From an uncultured Nonlabens sp. (GTDB lineage: Bacteria > Bacteroidota > Bacteroidia > Flavobacteriales > Flavobacteriaceae), in the NCBI GenBank assembly GCA_947491755.1, contig CANLKV010000001.1, positions 1 to 64,000 of the forward strand: a DNA stretch of 64,000 nucleotides. Direction: 5' to 3'. The notes under the pieces are model-generated. The model was not told the origin of the DNA. It did not search any database and saw only the letters and a program-made list of their open reading frames with translations. Below are positions 62,121-64,000 of the stretch, piece by piece; position 1 is the stretch's first letter, and the number at the start of each line of letters is the position of its first letter. Made by a program: the position numbers and the translations under genes.

Positions 62121-63176
62121 ATGAGTACACCTCTACTACAATTTACAAGCAAGGGCATTTATTGCGCGGCTGCTGGGGTTTATCTAGACCCATGGAAACC
62201 GGTAAATAAAGCATTGATCACCCATGGTCATGCAGACCACAGCCGCTGGGGTCATAAAAAATACATTACCCACCACGATAATGTGCCTATCATAACGCAC
62301 CGTTTAGGTGATATCAATGTTTCTGGTATCGCTCATGGTGATAATCTAGTAATCAACAATGTAAAATTTTCGTTCCATCCTGCGGGACACATTCCAGGAT
62401 CCTGCCAGATAAGAGTAGAGCATAAAGGCGAGGTATGGGTTTTTACAGGCGATTATAAAACCGAAGATGATGGGATTTCCACCCCCTACCAGCCCATCAA
62501 GTGCCATACCTTTATCACAGAATGTACCTTTGGCTTGCCAGCTTTCAAATGGCGACCGCAAAGCGAGGTCATGAATGATGTCAATGAATGGTGCGCACAA
62601 AACCATGCAGATGGCAAGACCTCTATCCTATTTGCCTACTCGCTGGGAAAAGCCCAGCGGTTGATCAAACATCTAGATACCAGCCAGATGAAGATTTACT
62701 GTCACGGTGCGGTTTACAAAATGACCGAAGTGTTGCGAGAGCTTATCGACTTTCCTGAGACCACACTAGTAACCAGAGAAACTACAAAAGAAGAACTTAA
62801 AGGAAATATCGTTATAGCGCCACCTAGTGCACATGGATCTGCATGGATGCGCAAATTTGTGCCGTATGCAACTGCCAGTGCCAGCGGCTGGATGACCTTT
62901 AGAGGTGCACGACGCAGGCGAGCAATTGACAAAGGTTTTGTTTTATCTGACCATTGTGACTGGGACGGGCTACTAGAAAGCATCGATGCAACAGGTTGTG
63001 AAAACGTCATTACCACCCATGGGTATCAGGAAATATTTGCTAGATATTTAAGGGAGGAAAAAGGCCTTAACGCCATGAGTGAACGCACCCAGTATGAAGG
63101 GGAAACGGTAAATGAAAGTGAATCTGACGTCGAATCTGAATCTGAAATTGAACCTGTAAAAACAAAAAGCTCATGA
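62121..63176 (+). CDS. ligase-associated DNA exonuclease (metallo-beta-lactamase/beta-CASP type)
   Basis: A 351-residue nuclease of the metallo-beta-lactamase fold, usually encoded beside an ATP-dependent DNA ligase and thought to act in DNA end repair. Metal ligands in ITHGHADHS (H35, H37, D39, H40), HPAGHIPGS and FTGDYKTEDDG; a beta-CASP part follows with YCHGAVYKM and ALVIAPPSAHGS-like VIAPPSAHGSAW. The last 25 residues are a low-complexity acidic tail (SESDVESESEIE). Its stop overlaps the start of a 39-codon ORF (ATGA), which leads into the ligase. Confidence 0.9.
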   Translation: MSTPLLQFTSKGIYCAAAGVYLDPWKPVNKALITHGHADHSRWGHKKYITHHDNVPIITHRLGDINVSGIAHGDNLVINNVKFSFHPAGHIPGSCQIRVEHKGEVWVFTGDYKTEDDGISTPYQPIKCHTFITECTFGLPAFKWRPQSEVMNDVNEWCAQNHADGKTSILFAYSLGKAQRLIKHLDTSQMKIYCHGAVYKMTEVLRELIDFPETTLVTRETTKEELKGNIVIAPPSAHGSAWMRKFVPYATASASGWMTFRGARRRRAIDKGFVLSDHCDWDGLLESIDATGCENVITTHGYQEIFARYLREEKGLNAMSERTQYEGETVNESESDVESESEIEPVKTKSS

Positions 63177-63292
63177 CGATTTTTCAATCAGGCGTTCACT
63201 TTCTATCGGATGAGCAGTTCATGCGTCCTATCGACAAGATCCCTGCACCGTGGGTGTGGAATCTTAATAAGAATTCAAAGGCAGCGTCATGA
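63173..63292 (+). CDS. 39-residue protein coupled between exonuclease and DNA ligase
   Basis: The ATG at 63173 overlaps the exonuclease stop (ATGA), and its own TGA at 63290-63292 overlaps the ligase ATG at 63289 (ATGA again), so all three frames are translationally chained. The sequence reads MTIFQSGVHFLSDEQFMRPI, then DKIPAPWVWNLNKNSKAAS, with several aromatic residues. I do not recognise it. Two exact overlaps at both ends make chance unlikely, though it could only be a coupling leader. Confidence 0.6.
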   Translation: MTIFQSGVHFLSDEQFMRPIDKIPAPWVWNLNKNSKAAS

Positions 63293-64000
63293 AGGAATTT
63301 GCAGAACTTATAAGAACGATAGACGGCACTAATAAAACCAACCTCAAGGTAGCTGCACTCACACAGTACTTCAATACAGCGCCAGAGGATGATAAACTAT
63401 GGACTATCGCCATCTTATCACACCGCCGTCCCAAGCGTCCCGTAAATACAACACTGATGCGGGAATGGGCAACAGAGATCAGCGGGATTCCCATGTGGTT
63501 GTTTGAAGAATCTTATCATATTGTAGGCGACCTGGCGGAAACCATAGCGCTGATACTTCCCACCACCAGCGAGCCGTCTGATAAATCCCTGTCTCAAATC
63601 ATTCGTGAATTGATTGAGCTGCGCAAGAAAAGTGAAGAAGAGAAAAAAAAGTACCTTCAACATAACTGGCTCAAGCTGAATTACTACGAGCGCTTTGTTT
63701 TCAATAAAATCATGACTGGTGGTTTTAGAATAGGGGTTTCTCAAAAATTAATGACGCGTGCGCTAGCAGCATCGACAGGAATTGATCAAGACATCCTAGC
63801 ACACAAGTTAATGGGTAGCTGGACTGGCGAGAACACCACGTTTCAAGAGCTGGTTTTTGAAGATAATGAGGTGGCCATGCGTGGTAAACCGTATCCATTT
63901 TATCTGGCTTATGCAGTAGAGGGCAACATAACAGATCTAGGTGATGTTGCTGGATGGAGTGCCGAGCATAAGTGGGACGGCATACGTTCACAAACCATCA
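63289..64000 (+). CDS. ATP-dependent DNA ligase (N-terminal part, cut by the window end)
   Basis: The frame from the ATG at 63289 runs off the right edge after 237 codons. It begins with an alpha-helical DNA-binding domain (KEFAELIRTIDGTNKTNLKV, RFVFNKIMTGGFRIGVSQKL) and reaches the nucleotidyl motif K-W-D-G, where K228 takes the AMP (motif I, SAEHKWDGIRSQ). This is the stand-alone bacterial ATP ligase paired with the ligase-associated exonuclease; the catalytic remainder and any helicase partner lie outside. Confidence 0.93.
   Translation, partial: MKEFAELIRTIDGTNKTNLKVAALTQYFNTAPEDDKLWTIAILSHRRPKRPVNTTLMREWATEISGIPMWLFEESYHIVGDLAETIALILPTTSEPSDKSLSQIIRELIELRKKSEEEKKKYLQHNWLKLNYYERFVFNKIMTGGFRIGVSQKLMTRALAASTGIDQDILAHKLMGSWTGENTTFQELVFEDNEVAMRGKPYPFYLAYAVEGNITDLGDVAGWSAEHKWDGIRSQTI

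Noticed and set aside
1..64000. CRISPR arrays, tRNA genes, insertion sequences or prophage
   Set aside because: No direct-repeat arrays, cloverleaf-like sequence with CCA-type ends, transposase or phage genes were seen in reading; gaps between genes are mostly too short.

Overview
This window is a gene-dense chromosomal segment from a member of the Bacteroidota, almost certainly a marine Flavobacteriaceae. The evidence is the TAnnTTTG type of -7 promoter box in front of many genes, a six-gene Na+-translocating NADH:quinone reductase (nqrABCDEF), type IX secretion parts (Plug and PorT), a TamL lipoprotein, a DUF3667 protein and an SDR-type threonine dehydrogenase. A Nonlabens-like genus is my guess and cannot be proved from the sequence alone. 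No phage, insertion sequence, CRISPR array, tRNA or intact rRNA gene is visible.

Layout. 1-310: a strong leftward promoter and a gene-free leader that I think belongs to an rRNA operon lying outside the window. 634-3854: a small exported protein, a pirin, a Bcr/CflA-type exporter and a lipoprotein. 3851-7754: kynureninase, kynurenine 3-monooxygenase and a flavoprotein in a tight cluster. 7755-8138: a gene-free stretch with a perfect hairpin. 8139-13801: phosphoglycerate mutase, a thioredoxin-like lipoprotein, a cupin, methionine aminopeptidase, a methyltransferase, ApbE and its small neighbour. 13911-19215: GH92 alpha-mannosidase, glycosylasparaginase and an FHS sugar permease, a compact set suited to N-glycoproteins. 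19317-26532: an AraC regulator, then the nqr operon. 26713-34440: T9SS Plug, DUF3667, ApaG, PruA, a DUF6263 protein, RsmG and an aminotransferase. 34611-47990: TrkH/TrkA, UbiE-PorT, an RNA methylase, TamL, aldolase, AccD, a lipoprotein, S15 and PNPase. 48135-49829: a less conserved patch with a TraB-like lipoprotein and several doubtful tiny ORFs. 49916-62066: Rpe, MgtE, a hydroxyacid dehydrogenase, a TM2 protein, an OlsF-like two-domain acyltransferase, aspartate kinase, a GNAT enzyme, fructose-bisphosphatase, a TerB-like protein, threonine dehydrogenase and a lipoprotein. 62121-64000: a ligase-associated exonuclease, a 39-residue coupled ORF and an ATP-dependent DNA ligase cut by the window end.

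How genes work together. ApbE (12367-13434) should attach FMN to NqrB and NqrC. Plug and PorT both serve the type IX secretion system. GpmI, FbaA and Fbp belong to glycolysis/gluconeogenesis, and Rpe to the pentose phosphate pathway. The exonuclease-smORF-ligase run looks like one DNA-repair operon.

The most unusual signal is a 16-bp palindrome, CGCTTTCGCGAAAGCG, present 18 times (12 perfect, 3 with only the first base changed, 3 with one internal change). Half the copies lie in the small intergenic fraction. Half lie inside genes, always in one of two reading frames (A-F-A-K-A or R-F-R-E-S). Spacing is strikingly even, with no gap under 1.9 kb or over 6 kb. I treat it as a candidate genome-wide site of unknown function.
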